Source: Umbelopsis isabellina | Lineage: Eukaryota; Mucoromycota; Umbelopsidomycetes; Umbelopsidales; Umbelopsidaceae | Direction of reading: 5' to 3' | Length of the DNA stretch: 64,000 nt | NCBI GenBank assembly: GCA_016758905.1 | Contig: JAEPQZ010000011.1 | Span: forward strand, 434,001-498,000 | Part shown: one piece after another, positions 1 to 11,878 of the stretch | Numbering within the stretch: the first letter of the stretch is position 1 | How the letters are laid out: each line of letters opens with the position of its first letter | The notes under the pieces: model-generated | Databases searched by the model: none | What the model saw: only the letters and a program-made list of their open reading frames with translations | Told to the model about the DNA's origin: nothing | Made by a program: the position numbers and the translations under genes

Positions 1-2
1 AA

Positions 3-3000
3 CAAAATAGGTTGCTTATGCGTATTCTTATTGAAACGTTGGTGAAAGCAACGAAAGCAGTAAGTATTTTGTCAATCTTCGGTGGAATTGCGTAATTCAA
101 TGACTGATATACCCTGTTCAGCTTACGGAGCACCCTAGCTATGTCGAAAATGGAAATTGGATATATGGTTACCTCTACACCGATATCAAACGAGTGCTGC
201 AGGTGAGTTCATGGCGATGGCTACTACTCACAAATGATGGCCTGTGACTTATCTTGCTAACATATAATCATACATTTCCAGTCTTTGTTCTTGTCTACAC
301 CCGACATGTTTGTTATCCCAAAACTTTATCATCAGTACTCTCAGTTGCTGTATACTACTTTAGTCACCAACCCTCAGACACCACATCAAACAACACCAGA
401 GGCAATAGCGTTGATGAGATACTATTGGAAAGAGATAAGTGCGAGAAACGAAACTTTTTGCGGAAGCGTTCGAGAAGTGAAAAGCGAAACAACCGAAGAA
501 GTACCGAACACTTTAAATCATCTTTTCAATCTGGCAGAAACCAAAAATGATGTCGATGAAGAGGAGCAGCTTATTTTATTTTTGGACGATGTTGGTCTTA
601 CTATCGATAGCGGTGTTGGCCTGCAGATTGATGGCGCTAATAATAACGAATGGAAGGATATTCGCGGCTGGACTGCCAGTAGTGTTTGCGCTAAGATTTT
701 TGGATCAAGTAAACGACAAGATGACACTCAGGCACTGTATAAAAAGGTTGAAACATTATGTACATGGGCAACAACGACTGCAAGGCATGGAGATTGGCGC
801 GCCTACTTGGTATCATCCGTTCTCTGTCAATTTATTGAAGGCATAACGGAAGAACCTTCACAGGTTGATGAAGCAGAGGAGATTCACAACAATGACCACA
901 CCGAGCAAACAAGAAGAAACATCGTTCAAGAATCGCTCATGAGCTTCCTTGATCAAAACGATATAACAGACAAAGAAAGCCTTTCTGAAGACGAAACCGA
1001 TATGGATATAGATCATGGTAAATAAGCGAAATCGTTTGTGTAAGGTTGAACCTTGACCGCGAATTAACCACTTCGTTTGCAACATAGTAGAACCGATGTC
1101 GGTGCGAAGTTCTTTAGGATATTTCTTCGACATTTTGATTCGCCAAGGAATATTCTCGTATCATAAATACCTGCTTCGATTGATTGCGCGTGGTGATTTG
1201 GAGCCAGACAAGCGCAACTGTGAAAAATCCAAACGATCACTAGCCTATCTACGCTACTTATCGTTGGCAGAGAAAATGCCATCGTATTTGCAGAATCAGC
1301 GCCGTGTTGCGATCTATGAGGCAGCTAATAAGAATGGTGACTTGGAAGAAGATCGAATGCTAAGCGCATTGAAGCACGTAGCTCAAGCAGCTTTGCTTGG
1401 TAAAGGCGATCCATCCAAAGGGCCGTTTGGATTCAATGTAGACATAATGACTCAACCAGAAAGTGATGACACAATTCAAGACTTTCAACTGTACTTGACC
1501 GATCATTTAGAGCAAGCTGTACAGAGAGTGGTGCAGAAATCTTCTAGATATTGTGTTGTCAAATTTTCACGCGACTGGCTGGTTTCAGAAGTTAAAAAAT
1601 ATGTAGTTCGCAATGTTCAGTAAGTAACAAATACCTCTTTTCGTTGCCACGAATGATGATTGCTTACACCTCATGTTACAGAATTGGCGAAGATAACTGG
1701 AGAGTTATGACTTCACCTGGATCTTGTTTGATGAATGCTCGGCAATATCTAACGGTCATCAGATTGTTTGAGATTGTACAAGATTATACCAATGCAATCG
1801 AAATAAGTTTGTGGACCTTGGAGAACACGAATGAGAGTACTTTATATCCCTGCATCATAGATACGCTACATCGACACAGCAGTGTTTGGAAGTTAGCCAA
1901 CATGACCAATCGTATTGCCAGTGCTATGTGGACGAAACATCTACTACTTGCTAGCAGAGGCATACCAGAGCGATGTATAATGATATTCATAGCTCAGCTT
2001 ATACAAGCTGGTGTAGCAATATCTGACGATGATAGAAAAAAGCTTCAATCGGATATGCAAATCAAGGTAAGTCATTTTGACAGGTTTATATCTGGATCTC
2101 CAACATAGCCACTAACAAAGATGGCTCGGCATAGATTATGTCGCCTGAAATGTCTTTACGACGACAAGGTTCAAAAACATCCATGCAACAAGAGTTATTG
2201 AGATTAATTTCCAATCCATCAGATGTGCAGCAAATAGCAATATCCTTGTACTCACGTCATCCAGGGGATCCTAATTTCATTTCGACGCTTTTAAATGCAA
2301 TCTTTCAGACTCTCCAGCAATTGGCAAAAGAAAAAGGCGTAGTGGAGGCCATCGACAGTCGAGATATAGGAGAAGAGGCTGAGGTTGCATTCGCTCACAT
2401 CACAAACAATGAAGGAAACTTAGCTAGTTTGCCAACTCGATATCTCGAATTCCGAAACTACATTCAGATATTTGCTGACTTGATGATGGAAATAACGAAT
2501 TTATGCAAGATCAATGGACAGTTAGACAATGAGATTATTGAACTCCTCAATCAGGGTTGCGATCTCTTCACAGATCATCCAGCCACACAATTGATCAAAG
2601 ATGCTGTCACTGGACCCCCACGACATCATGGGTTTGGCAATTGGCTATTCATGTTTGTCAGTGCTCTTGTCGCTCGCAAAGTCTTACGGTTAGATGTACT
2701 TTTGGTTCGTTTCATCAACCCGACTCTTGATCTCATTGCAAAGCGTCTTGTTCAATTACAACAAGATCAACATGAGGCGATATCGAATACCAACAAGGAG
2801 CAATTACTGATGCAACTCTGTAATAACATTTCTATTATGGTTCGGTCATTAATTGTCCAGGATACCAATATTGTGAAGTATCAATCAGCGGGACGACGAC
2901 GGCAATCGACAAGTGATATGGATGAACAGCTATCTTCTGGTACCCATACCTGGAAAGAATCACAGACCTGGGTTATGCGCTTGGATGAACTTTTTAGTCT

Positions 3001-5176
3001 ACAAACTTTGCGTAAAATATATCTTGCCAGTACAATGCAAGGATTGATGGAAGTTTTCCATTTATTGCATGGATTTGCTCAAGTGGCATCTCAGCTCGCT
3101 CTGAGTAGTCCATTGCTGCATGACTTGACCATATTACGCTCAGATATATTATCGCTTTCTTGGTTTAAATGTGCCTTTTTGCGAGATATGGGTATCATCT
3201 ATGATCACATTGCCGAAGAACCTACTTATGGAGCTACTAGCGACGAAAATGGTATGCCAGATACTGCGAACGATCAGACCTACCGATCGCGCATTTTGAG
3301 CATCTTGAATGAATTAATATGTGCTACTTCATCTCAAAACTTCAATCAGGGTGGCCCAAGCAATGTAAATACTGCCACTTCTAATATAATCGACAAATTC
3401 AAGGATATCCTCAGCAATATCAATCAATGGAACTTTGAGCGCTCAAGAGTACAATTGTGTCTTCTATTGGACGCAAAAGTTAAACCAAAGTTCTCACGCA
3501 GTGACAGTTCGGGCGACGTGAATATGAATATGACAAGCAGCTTAGCCAATGCGGTGGACCAAGGCTTTGATTCCAATCGGCAAGATAACGAATGGTCAGA
3601 TGAAGATTTGAAAGCTTTTGTTCGATTTTTCTTTGATCAGGCTATACTTATGAATGAGCAGGACTTGGAACAGCGTGCATCTGGAGGACTTCAAGATGAT
3701 CAAAATTCTAACATTCATCAGGAGGCTGCGTTGCGGAAGACGCGATTTCTTAAGAACCTAGTTCAAAGCATTCGAAATGAGTTAGTAGAAGCGCTGTTGA
3801 ATCATGGTGTTGAGATATTGGCTGGCCCAACTATGGCGACAGAGGCAATGTCGAGTAATTTCCTCGAAAGCATATTGCTTTGCAGTATTTGTGATTCACA
3901 AGCTCCCGATTTCGCATCAAAACGCCATGACTGTCGAGCAAAATCATTTTTTGAGATTATGCAGGTCTTGATCGCTGAAAATGTATGGGACAATAGTCAA
4001 AAGATTGACTTTTTGAGAACTAGCTTGACGCAGATCAAGAGGTTTACCGAACCATCCAATATATACAATATCATGCATAGCTGTGATGTTAGTTATGTTG
4101 ATGCAGCACGAGCTTTACAGATTTCTTCAAACAACACAGTAAGTTTTCTTTTGTTAAAAGCATACTCGCTCAAATACGACTGTTGAAATCTCATTTATTG
4201 CTTTTCTGTAGGATGCGGCTATTGCAGCATTGAAGACAGATTCTGTTTTACAGCAAGAATCTGAGGATGTGGGTTGGGAACGAGCCGTAAAGCTAAAAGA
4301 TATACGAATCAGTTTACTGGTACGCTTACGTTTAATAATCCCCTTCGTCCCGCTTATTTGGGAAAATCCTGAAAAATGCGAACTATTACAATGGATCGTC
4401 ACATTGGTAGAAATTCTTGAGGTAAAGCTTGACAATAATCGAGTTTTTCAAAGGCAAGTTTTATTGACAATTATCTTGTTTTGTAGACACCTTTGATTCA
4501 TGGAAATGGATCACAAGAGTCATTTTTTGAGTTTGTACTGGATTTGGTTTCACTGTTAATGGATGGTATGTATTTCGCATGCTGATTTATGTAAATCGTC
4601 TCTAAGTTTTAACATCATTTATTATCATCCACAGAGGTCCCAAAGGAATTACGGAAGAACAACTTGGTACAGCTCTCCACGCTTCAGCAGAACCTCAAGC
4701 TTCCTCCGATTTTTGCCAGCAGAATCAAACGGATTTTGCCCTTCCAAACGCATAACGCATATTTGACAAATATCAAATTACCAGCAGCCCTGCAAACACC
4801 ATCGACTTTCGACCATCCACTCAATAATCAGCAGCAATTGCAACTCTATCTCCAACAACCTCGACCCTGGGAATGGATTGAAGATTACGTTCCTGAACCC
4901 ATCCAAGATAATGATGCTGCAATCAATCTTGCCTGGTTCAATGCAAGAAAATTGAAACGAGGAGAAGCTACATACTCAAGATGGTTTAAACTTGGATTTG
5001 GTAGCAATTGGATAGATAATGATAGACGAGTGGTCGGTAACGAAAACGAGGAGGAACAAGAACAGCAGTTTGACCCAATGGTGCTTGATGCAGCGGGGGC
5101 CACGGATGTACACGCAGGGGTCAAACGTAAATTGGACGTCGAAGAAGGTGAAATAGCTGACGACAACGCTTTTTAA
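3..5176 (+). CDS. MED12: Mediator kinase-module subunit MED12 (Srb8), 5' end missing
   Basis: This is a subunit of the CDK8 kinase module of Mediator, a nuclear transcription co-regulator. Nine exons can be followed: 3-59, 122-202, 282-1017, 1091-1619, 1682-2066, 2135-4138, 4212-4421, 4487-4565 and 4635-5176. All junctions keep frame and give about 1540 residues; the true start lies left of the window. The segment SYHKYLLRLIARGDL (from about 1163) is typical of the Med12 LCEWA region. The C-terminal part has RPWEWIEDYVPEP and LAWFNARKLKRGEATYSRW, as in fungal Srb8, followed by an acidic tail with a basic KRK patch. The gene converges on no near neighbour; more than 1 kb of AT-rich DNA follows. 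Family assignment is strong; exact exon edges are inferred from GT/AG and frame only. Confidence 0.9.
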
Positions 5177-6418
5177 ACCTAGATAATACATACATTTGCT
5201 CTTTTTCTTTTTGTTGTTATTTCATTTTCCCTAACGCTATCATCCCTTATCTTGCTTTTACTTGTAATATTACTGAGCATACCAACAACACTTTTGCTTG
5301 CCATTTTGCTTTTCACAAAGAACATATTGGGGATCTTATCCTATGACATTGTGGCTGATTGAGATTGAAAAACCATAGGTTGGGCCTATTAATACCATAA
5401 AAGGTTCCGCTGGGCAGCCGCGCCGAGCAAAAACACTACCAGAACAAAAGTCAGTGGCAGAAGGTAGTTCAAAACAAACATGAAAATGAGCAACTGTGGT
5501 TCCTTTTCTTATCAACGCGAATGAGAGAGGCTGAGCTCAGCTATTACATTGTGACATTGTGATATGTGACAACCTAAAGTGTTGTTTATAGTTAGCACCA
5601 ACCGCTGATATTATTTTATAATGCAGAAGTCGGCGGTTAAAGCCGATCGTATTACGTTCTCCATGGCAATGGAACTTACATAAAAAAACTCCCTAGTGTA
5701 ACAATCATCAGGGTAGATGTGCATCCTCTGATCGCAAGTCATACAGTGTGACAAGATGATGAGAAGCGTGTGAATTTCAATACTTTCTGCAAACTCCATC
5801 TGTGGTGTCTGATCAATAATCATCCAGCTTCTTTAGACGTTATTACAATGGACTACCATGCATTTTGTCGGGCAATAACTGAGGTTGATAGAGAAACGTG
5901 TTTTTAGCGCTCGGAGAAAGCTATATTTGTCACAATAAGGTTGCAAAATCCCTTACATTAAACTCTTCTGTCAAAATTGTAGCAACCGCATTTTCTGCAG
6001 GCTGCATGCATGATCCAAGCCATGTGCTATGCATATCTCTGGTATCTTAGCATGTTTTAGAATTACAGGTTTTTCTTATAGAAAACATTTATTGGGGCTT
6101 TCCGTGTATTTTGTTTCAATCAGAGTGAACCCCAAGACGACCATTTCTCTTCTCATATTTGACTACATACAAAGCAACTGAGTACAACTGAGTACAATAA
6201 TATCAAAAAACCTGTAACCAAACTGGCCCACACAAAAGAGAATAATTTACAAAAATAGAATGAAGCAAAGAAGAATGTGAGAAAAAATACATTGACATTT
6301 ACAAAATAGAGATTATGACTAAATGGTCTAAACTGATGGACTAAAATAAGTGATTTTACACTTGAAAAAAAAAAAGAATGCGTAGTAATAAATCCATCCA
6401 AGCTCTCGCATTTGGCAT
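5177..6418. other. Intergenic, no gene seen
   Basis: AT-rich spacer between the MED12 stop and the stop of the next minus-strand gene. No open frame with coding character, no tRNA A/B boxes and no long repeat were found. It contains a short tandem repeat of the 10-mer CAACTGAGTA (about 6174-6197). Confidence 0.5.
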
Positions 6419-6784
6419 TCAGATGGATTCAGTTGAGCGAGGTTGAGGTGTTGTACTGGAATCCCGACACTGTGGACATGGCGTTTCATCCGGGAAGTTG
6501 GTATTTCGGTATAAGCCATGGATTTCGCATTCGCTGTAGCATCTATCACAATAGCTGGATTCGTCGGCTATCAGTGCTCGCTGACAAATGGAACAATTAC
6601 GGCGACAGGTCGGGCATGTCCAGCCTGGACCAAGCCGCCGACCACATTCACAAACTATGCTGTTATCATCGGAGTCGTGTGTTCCTATACTCGTTGTATC
6701 TCTACTATCGAGTTGATCTTGTTGATTACTGGAAGCGGTTGAATTGGGCGAACTCACTGGTGTCGAGGCTTCATCAAATGCCAT
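6419..6784 (-). CDS. Small cysteine-rich putative zinc-binding protein
   Basis: A single open frame of 121 residues on the minus strand. The first 43 residues are low-complexity, rich in Ser, Thr, Asp and Asn. The rest carries a dense set of paired cysteines: CEC, CPTCRRNCSIC, CDRCYSEC and CPQC, which suggests two or more zinc-binding knuckles resembling RING or zinc-ribbon elements, though I recognise no named family. No signal peptide or membrane segment is visible, so a cytosolic or nuclear location is inferred. The start ATG at 6784 is the first in the frame; an upstream exon cannot be excluded. The regular Cys spacing argues against a chance ORF. Confidence 0.65.
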   Translation of the reverse strand: MAFDEASTPVSSPNSTASSNQQDQLDSRDTTSIGTHDSDDNSIVCECGRRLGPGWTCPTCRRNCSICQRALIADESSYCDRCYSECEIHGLYRNTNFPDETPCPQCRDSSTTPQPRSTESI

Positions 6785-6939
6785 AAGCGTTTATAGGTGA
6801 GTTGTGTTTCAACTTGTGCTGGACGGTGATTTACACCGGAATAGCGTGAGGGAAAATATAAAAGAATGAAGGGAAGGTTGAAAAATTGGTATTTTCGAAA
6901 AAGATGGGGAGGAAATAGTTTAAAGGATGTACTTCTTAT

Positions 6940-7174
6940 ATGATTGACAAGCCAACGTTGATGGAACATCTAAATGAGGCGGAGTGGCGGAGGGAAGAGT
7001 CTTTAAAAAAGGTTCCAGTCAGGAGGTTGAGACCTAGTTTTCATCAGGTATGTGATGGTCTCGGTAGTTGGTTGGCTAACTTTTCACCGTTTCCCGAAAG
7101 AATACCTGGCAAGGACAAAGAAGGAAATTAACAAGAGGAAAAGAAAAAAGAAAGAGAAGCGATGCAAGAACTGA
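6940..7174 (+). CDS. Candidate small basic protein, exon structure unsure
   Basis: An ATG at 6940 opens 36 codons rich in Glu, Arg and Lys (ending RRLRPSFHQ) directly followed by GTATGT at 7048. A good branch site (GGCTAAC) and an AG at 7100 follow. After that AG one frame encodes YLARTKKEINKRKRKKKEK and stops at 7172-7174. The GTATGT donor, however, would join to a different frame, and the donor that fits (7064) leaves an intron of only 37 nt. So a small nuclear-type Lys-rich protein divergent from the Cys-rich gene is possible but unproven. No family is recognised. Confidence 0.3.
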
Positions 7175-8663
7175 TTTCTCAATATTTCCTTCAAAAAAGA
7201 TAATGTACGCATTTGGCCAACAAACCTTAGTTGATCTGGTTTAGGCAGGGGCTCGGATGGCCGTGTTCATACTGGAAAACAGGTAATTTTGGTAATTGAG
7301 CATACTACAAAAGGCAAGTCGTAATATTTGATCCCAATGCTGTGCTGTAGCTTGTGTGACCAACTATTTTCAAACACTGCTCTAATGAGCGGCACAAGAA
7401 GCTGATGAGTTGAAAAACCCAATCTGACACTAATGACACGACTTAAAAGGCATTTGGTTTTTGACTAAAGAAACATTTTCACTTGTCTCTAAAAGTGGTG
7501 CCACTTTTATGCGCCACAGCCACCATTGCTCTACTCTAGGTACTCTTGCCACAACATCAGAACAACGCTTTTTCACCAGATCCTAACGATATATCACCTC
7601 GAATTAGCTCAGTTATTCAATGATAGCTGTGGCACTCAACCGCTACTAGCAATTCCGTCGCTACTTTACAGGTAGAACATGGGTAGCGACCTTCGGCCTG
7701 CCCCATTCTGCTAACGTTGACGTGAGATGTACCCTATATTTCTGAGACCAATTTGCATTTAAATGAACCAATTATGTACCATATGTAGGTCTATAAACTT
7801 TTGAAAGCGTATGTCACTCCACCTCAAGATGTATATGTCACCCCACCTCAAAGAATTTCATCTTTTTGAAACGGAGATATAATTTGCCAAACAGAGCCGA
7901 CGTGGCCGGTTTCAAGCTCATTCGATATGATAATACGTTTGGTCCTTAATCATATCACTGGAAACCAACTTTGTCGCATAATATACAATTTGTAATCGTT
8001 ATTAAGCCTTCGGAGTTCTGGACAAAATCATCATGCCATTGTTCGCAAATGTTCGTGTTGCTTGTCTTGAGAATGCCAGTTAAACTACCATTGTGATAGT
8101 CGTTAATTTGAGTTTCTTTCGATGCTCGAAACAGGACTAGTTTGGAGAATTTACCATCAACCCCCTAAAATTACACGTGGTGGATCGATATCAAAATCTG
8201 ACCACATGGACGAGATTTGCGATTGCAACAACTTTTCGCATGCTGACTAGCAACGAGATTTGCTTCACTCTTCCAATTTCTTGTGGGTTGACATGTATTA
8301 CATATCAGTCCAGTCAAAGATACCTGTCACTCTATAATAACTTGGGCACGTTTGACAATATGGGTCAAGTTGGTATTTTGGAGGGCAATCCGATGGTCAG
8401 AGGTCAAGATTGACTGGATGCATTTCATGTTTTTCAATTGACTACTTTAATAAGACTTGATACTAGAGTATTAAAATTATAATTCTTACCTATCTGGGGC
8501 AATTGATATCTCGATATGCATATCATTGCAAGGTATTCAGTAGTCAAGAAACGATCATACAACATAGGCGACGCGAAAAGATGAATTGCTGATAAAATTA
8601 AAAATGCAGTCACATAGAAGTAGAAAACTAAAACCTCACTTGCAATTTTGCAGAGCCATTGCA
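7175..8663. other. Intergenic with short repeats, no gene supported
   Basis: No convincing coding frame. Two small structures are present: a hairpin with 8-bp arms GTCGCTAC (7657-7664) and GTAGCGAC (7683-7690), and a tandem pair of TATGTCACYCCACCTCAA (7810-7827 and 7834-7851). The 78-codon frame at 8177-8413 has no coding character that I can see. An AG at 8652-8653 just before the next gene could be an acceptor of a 5'UTR intron. Confidence 0.45.
7810..7851. repeat. Tandem dimer, 24-bp period
   Basis: TATGTCACTCCACCTCAA at 7810-7827 recurs as TATGTCACCCCACCTCAA at 7834-7851, one mismatch in 18. No gene overlaps it. Confidence 0.8.
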
Positions 8664-9302
8664 ATGCAAAACATGCTCGGCAGGTTCCTGGCTCCTCAAG
8701 CACGACGTCTTTTCGTCCCGAGAGCAAACGTAGTCTCATCAAACGTACTGGGATCCAGTCGTCGGTTTGCAACGACAGTTGGCCCAACTGAGCAGACCTC
8801 CGATCAAGTTATATCAGCTGCGCAGCATTTCAAACGTCAAAAGCATCTACCATTTGTTCTTGAATACTTTATATGGGTCGTTTTCGGCTCCGAGGCTTTA
8901 CATTTGATATGGCTGAAAGTTGACCGAGAAGATTTTCGAGAGAAAAGCGGTCATAAAATGGCAGTCTTGAAGGAAGTATTGTCGCGACTCGAGAGAGGCG
9001 AGGCTGTAGACAGTAACTTGCAAACCGAGATTGCTATCATGTTGAAGAACAAAGCTACTGACAACAAAGATGATGAAGCCGATTTTGATGATGACTATCT
9101 CGAGAAGCGTAAGTCCATTTCGATTTTGTGTGATAACCACGGCCCCCTGTTATTGATCACTGCATCATCAGTTTTCACATCGGAATCTTCAAATGTAGTG
9201 CAAACCCCAGTTGTAGAGGTGCCACCAACAGCGATATTACCAGAATTTGCAGATAGCAACACAACTAAAGGTGGAGAGAAGAAGCCAGCATTTTTCTTAT
9301 AG
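8664..9302 (+). CDS. Mitochondrial fungal protein of DUF5321 type
   Basis: Two exons, 8664-9108 and 9172-9302, encode about 191 residues. The chosen start (8664) opens a typical mitochondrial presequence: no acidic residue and many Arg in the first 40 positions, ending near SSRRFATT. The core reads QHFKRQKHLPFVLEYF, then WVVFGSEALHLIWLKVDRED, one hydrophobic segment (about residues 70-85) that fits a single inner-membrane anchor, then an amphipathic basic stretch and an acidic DDEADFDDDY run. This pattern resembles a conserved fungal family of unknown function (I believe Pfam DUF5321); that name is from memory. The 63-nt intron has no stop in frame, so it reads through. No function is proposed. 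Confidence 0.7.
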   Translation: MQNMLGRFLAPQARRLFVPRANVVSSNVLGSSRRFATTVGPTEQTSDQVISAAQHFKRQKHLPFVLEYFIWVVFGSEALHLIWLKVDREDFREKSGHKMAVLKEVLSRLERGEAVDSNLQTEIAIMLKNKATDNKDDEADFDDDYLEKRKSISILCDNHGPLLLITASSVFTSESSNVVQTPVVEVPPTAILPEFADSNTTKGGEKKPAFFL

Positions 9303-9468
9303 ACCCCTTGCGGTACAATCTATTATTGTATATATTTCAACATTTACATAAAGTATGGAGCATAGATAAAATTCGTGATTGACTACTAGTTTTGGAATAA
9401 CTACTATCTGCAATCATCGAATGAGTGGTATTGTGGACAAATAGAATACATTGCTGTTGAACCAGCAC

Positions 9469-11878
9469 TTAAAAACGGCTGATATCTCGGCCAAACCCCC
9501 AAGTCAAGAACCTGCCAATAGAAGGATATTAGTCTAATTTTCAAACCTGTGCATGGAGTTTCTAATATCTTGCTGAACTTACCAGTGTAACGGAATTAAC
9601 ATTTTATTACGCAAACTCACACTCATGCTCAAATATGCCGACCGCCACAGCATCCAAGCAAGATGGCCAGACCGCTTTGCATTTTGGTGTACAGTTGACA
9701 TATCTACAAGCGCTTCTGAAGAGCCAATATAAGCCATTGATCCTCTATTCTTGAAGATAAATGGCTCTACAGCATAATCAGCTCCCTTTCTAGCTTGCTT
9801 GTTCAAAACTATCATTTTTGGTTGAGTTTAAAGGTTCTAAATTGATGCAAAGCATTTATACACATACCCTTGCTTAAATAAGTTGCCTTTTGATTAGCAA
9901 CTTGTGCGGTTGCTGGTAAATCCAAGTTATCAATAGTAGCACAATCACCAAGAGCATAAACGTTTTCGAGCGGTACTTTGGAATCCTTGAGTAGTACATG
10001 CAGCTTTTCATCTGTCAGCAATCTACCGGAGCACATAAAGCAAGTGATTAGTTTATGGTCGTTGTCTTTGCGTAATCAATTTACAAACAAACCTTTGACT
10101 TTTCTTATCCTTTTCGAGATCCGTAATAGATTCAATCAATGGATTTTGCATGAGACCAGTGGACCACACTAGCATACCATACGGAACTACAAGTGGATAC
10201 GGTTATTATGGTTTTATTTTAACCAACATAAATGCAATGTAACATACCTTTGCCTTCACCATCAATGATTAAATTATCTTTTGTCACTTCCAATACATGT
10301 CTCTCTACAATATCATAGAAAAAGGTTTGATGATGAGAAAAATAAACAGGTATGATTAAAATTGATATATGGTATTATTGTCCTAACATGTGAAGAAAGG
10401 TTACTTACTTGTCTTGATCTGTATGCCTTTGCGATTAAATTTCTTCAGTGCATATTCCGACAGTTGTGAATCGAAAGAACCAAGAATATTAGGAGCGACA
10501 TCATATAAAGTCATTCTAGTTTGCGACATGAGCTGTGGGTACAATCTAGACATATCAGAAGATATGAAATCATATAATTCAGCGGAAAACTCGATTCCCT
10601 TTTGAGACAATTAGATGACTGATTTTCAGATGCGACAAGGAACAGCCGTTCAGCAAGATAAAGAAATGCTTACAGTGGGTCCTCCTCCTACTACTGCAAA
10701 ATGTAATTTGTTGGCTTTTTCTTCATCAGTTATACCTGGTCGAGATGCATACTCAAAACCTGAAAGAAACAATATATAATATTAATAAATCTGATGAGAG
10801 GCTATGGAGACAGAAGAATTTACTAACAGGAAACAACGCGACTGCGGATCAGCCTGGCATCATTTACGTCTTTCAAAAAGAGACCATGTTCTTTGACTCC
10901 GGGTATTCCAAAGGTTTGTGAGTAAGATCCGACACCAATTACAAGTTTGTCATAGTCCAACGTAAACTCTACACCCTCGTCTAAGTTGCGTAAGACGTGT
11001 TAGATTTCAGATGCAAATCAATTGGTATTGGAAATCAATAATACTCACTGCCTTCAACGTTTGAGGTACAACGAATAACTTGATTTTGCAGATCTATAAG
11101 TTACAGAAATTATTAGTATACTCGGCTGTAGCTGATATGATCAATCAAAGTCTCAGTACCAATAGAATCGCACCATGCCTGGTGGAAAGAGATATTCTTT
11201 GAATACCCACGTACTGGCTCAGTAATGCAACGGAACTCTAAAGTTCCTACGGAAGTACTGGCAAGAAGCGGTGTGAACACAAAGTAGTTTCTATATAAAG
11301 AATTTGGCACGGTGGAGATGAACTGATGAGATGATAAAGCTCTGAAGTGCCACAATCACAAATAAGATACTTTTTCTCACCTTGGAGAAACCACTAAAAC
11401 TTCGTAATCTTTCCTATTGAGTTCTCTCATCAACTTAAAACCTGGATCAGAGCATGAGTTTTAGCACTGAGGATCCGACAACAACCAAACAGTATTTCTA
11501 TTCACCTGCCCATCCAGAACCTAGTGTTTGGAATATTATTTGAATTTTATGTTTTTGTTAGCTGATAAAGTCTTCCGTCACAGAACCTTCGTCAAACAGC
11601 TACATTAAAGCCCATCCTACCTAGAATTACAACTCGCCCCTGAGAGCGACTCAGCGTTTTGTTCTTTGTTCTAACAACCAGAGCTATATAACCAAAATTA
11701 TTTTTGAGAGGCGGTTCGGATTGAAGTTTGTTTGGTGTATATCATAGTATACAAGAGAGTTCTTACTGGATTCTTTAGTGAATCTCAAAGGTGCTTGATT
11801 TGAAATTTGCCTTAATTGTATCAAAGATATCTTAAGGATCGTTTGCTGTCGAGCAGTCAAAATTGTGGAAAAAATCAT
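9469..11878 (-). CDS. NDI1: Type II NADH:ubiquinone oxidoreductase (alternative NADH dehydrogenase)
   Basis: A rotenone-insensitive, single-subunit mitochondrial NADH dehydrogenase that passes electrons from NADH to ubiquinone without pumping protons. Fourteen exons on the minus strand: 11767-11878, 11621-11683, 11506-11520, 11381-11441, 11160-11290, 11049-11093, 10828-10980, 10674-10759, 10409-10598, 10248-10304, 10093-10186, 9868-10022, 9583-9808 and 9469-9511, 476 residues, all phases closed. Visible motifs are the first Rossmann loop VVILGSGWAG, the second [15 protein letters not shown], the FAD-contact segment YALGDCATI and the family C-terminus FGRDISRF. The N-terminus is basic with little acidic charge, fitting import. 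No EF-hand insert is seen, so internal (NDI) or external (NDE) facing is undecided. The 15-nt third exon carries the first glycine loop. Confidence 0.93.

Noticed and set aside
7595-7640. A-box-like TTAGCTCAGT resembling a tRNA gene
   Set aside because: No B-box (GGTTCGANTCC) at the right distance and no acceptor-stem pairing.
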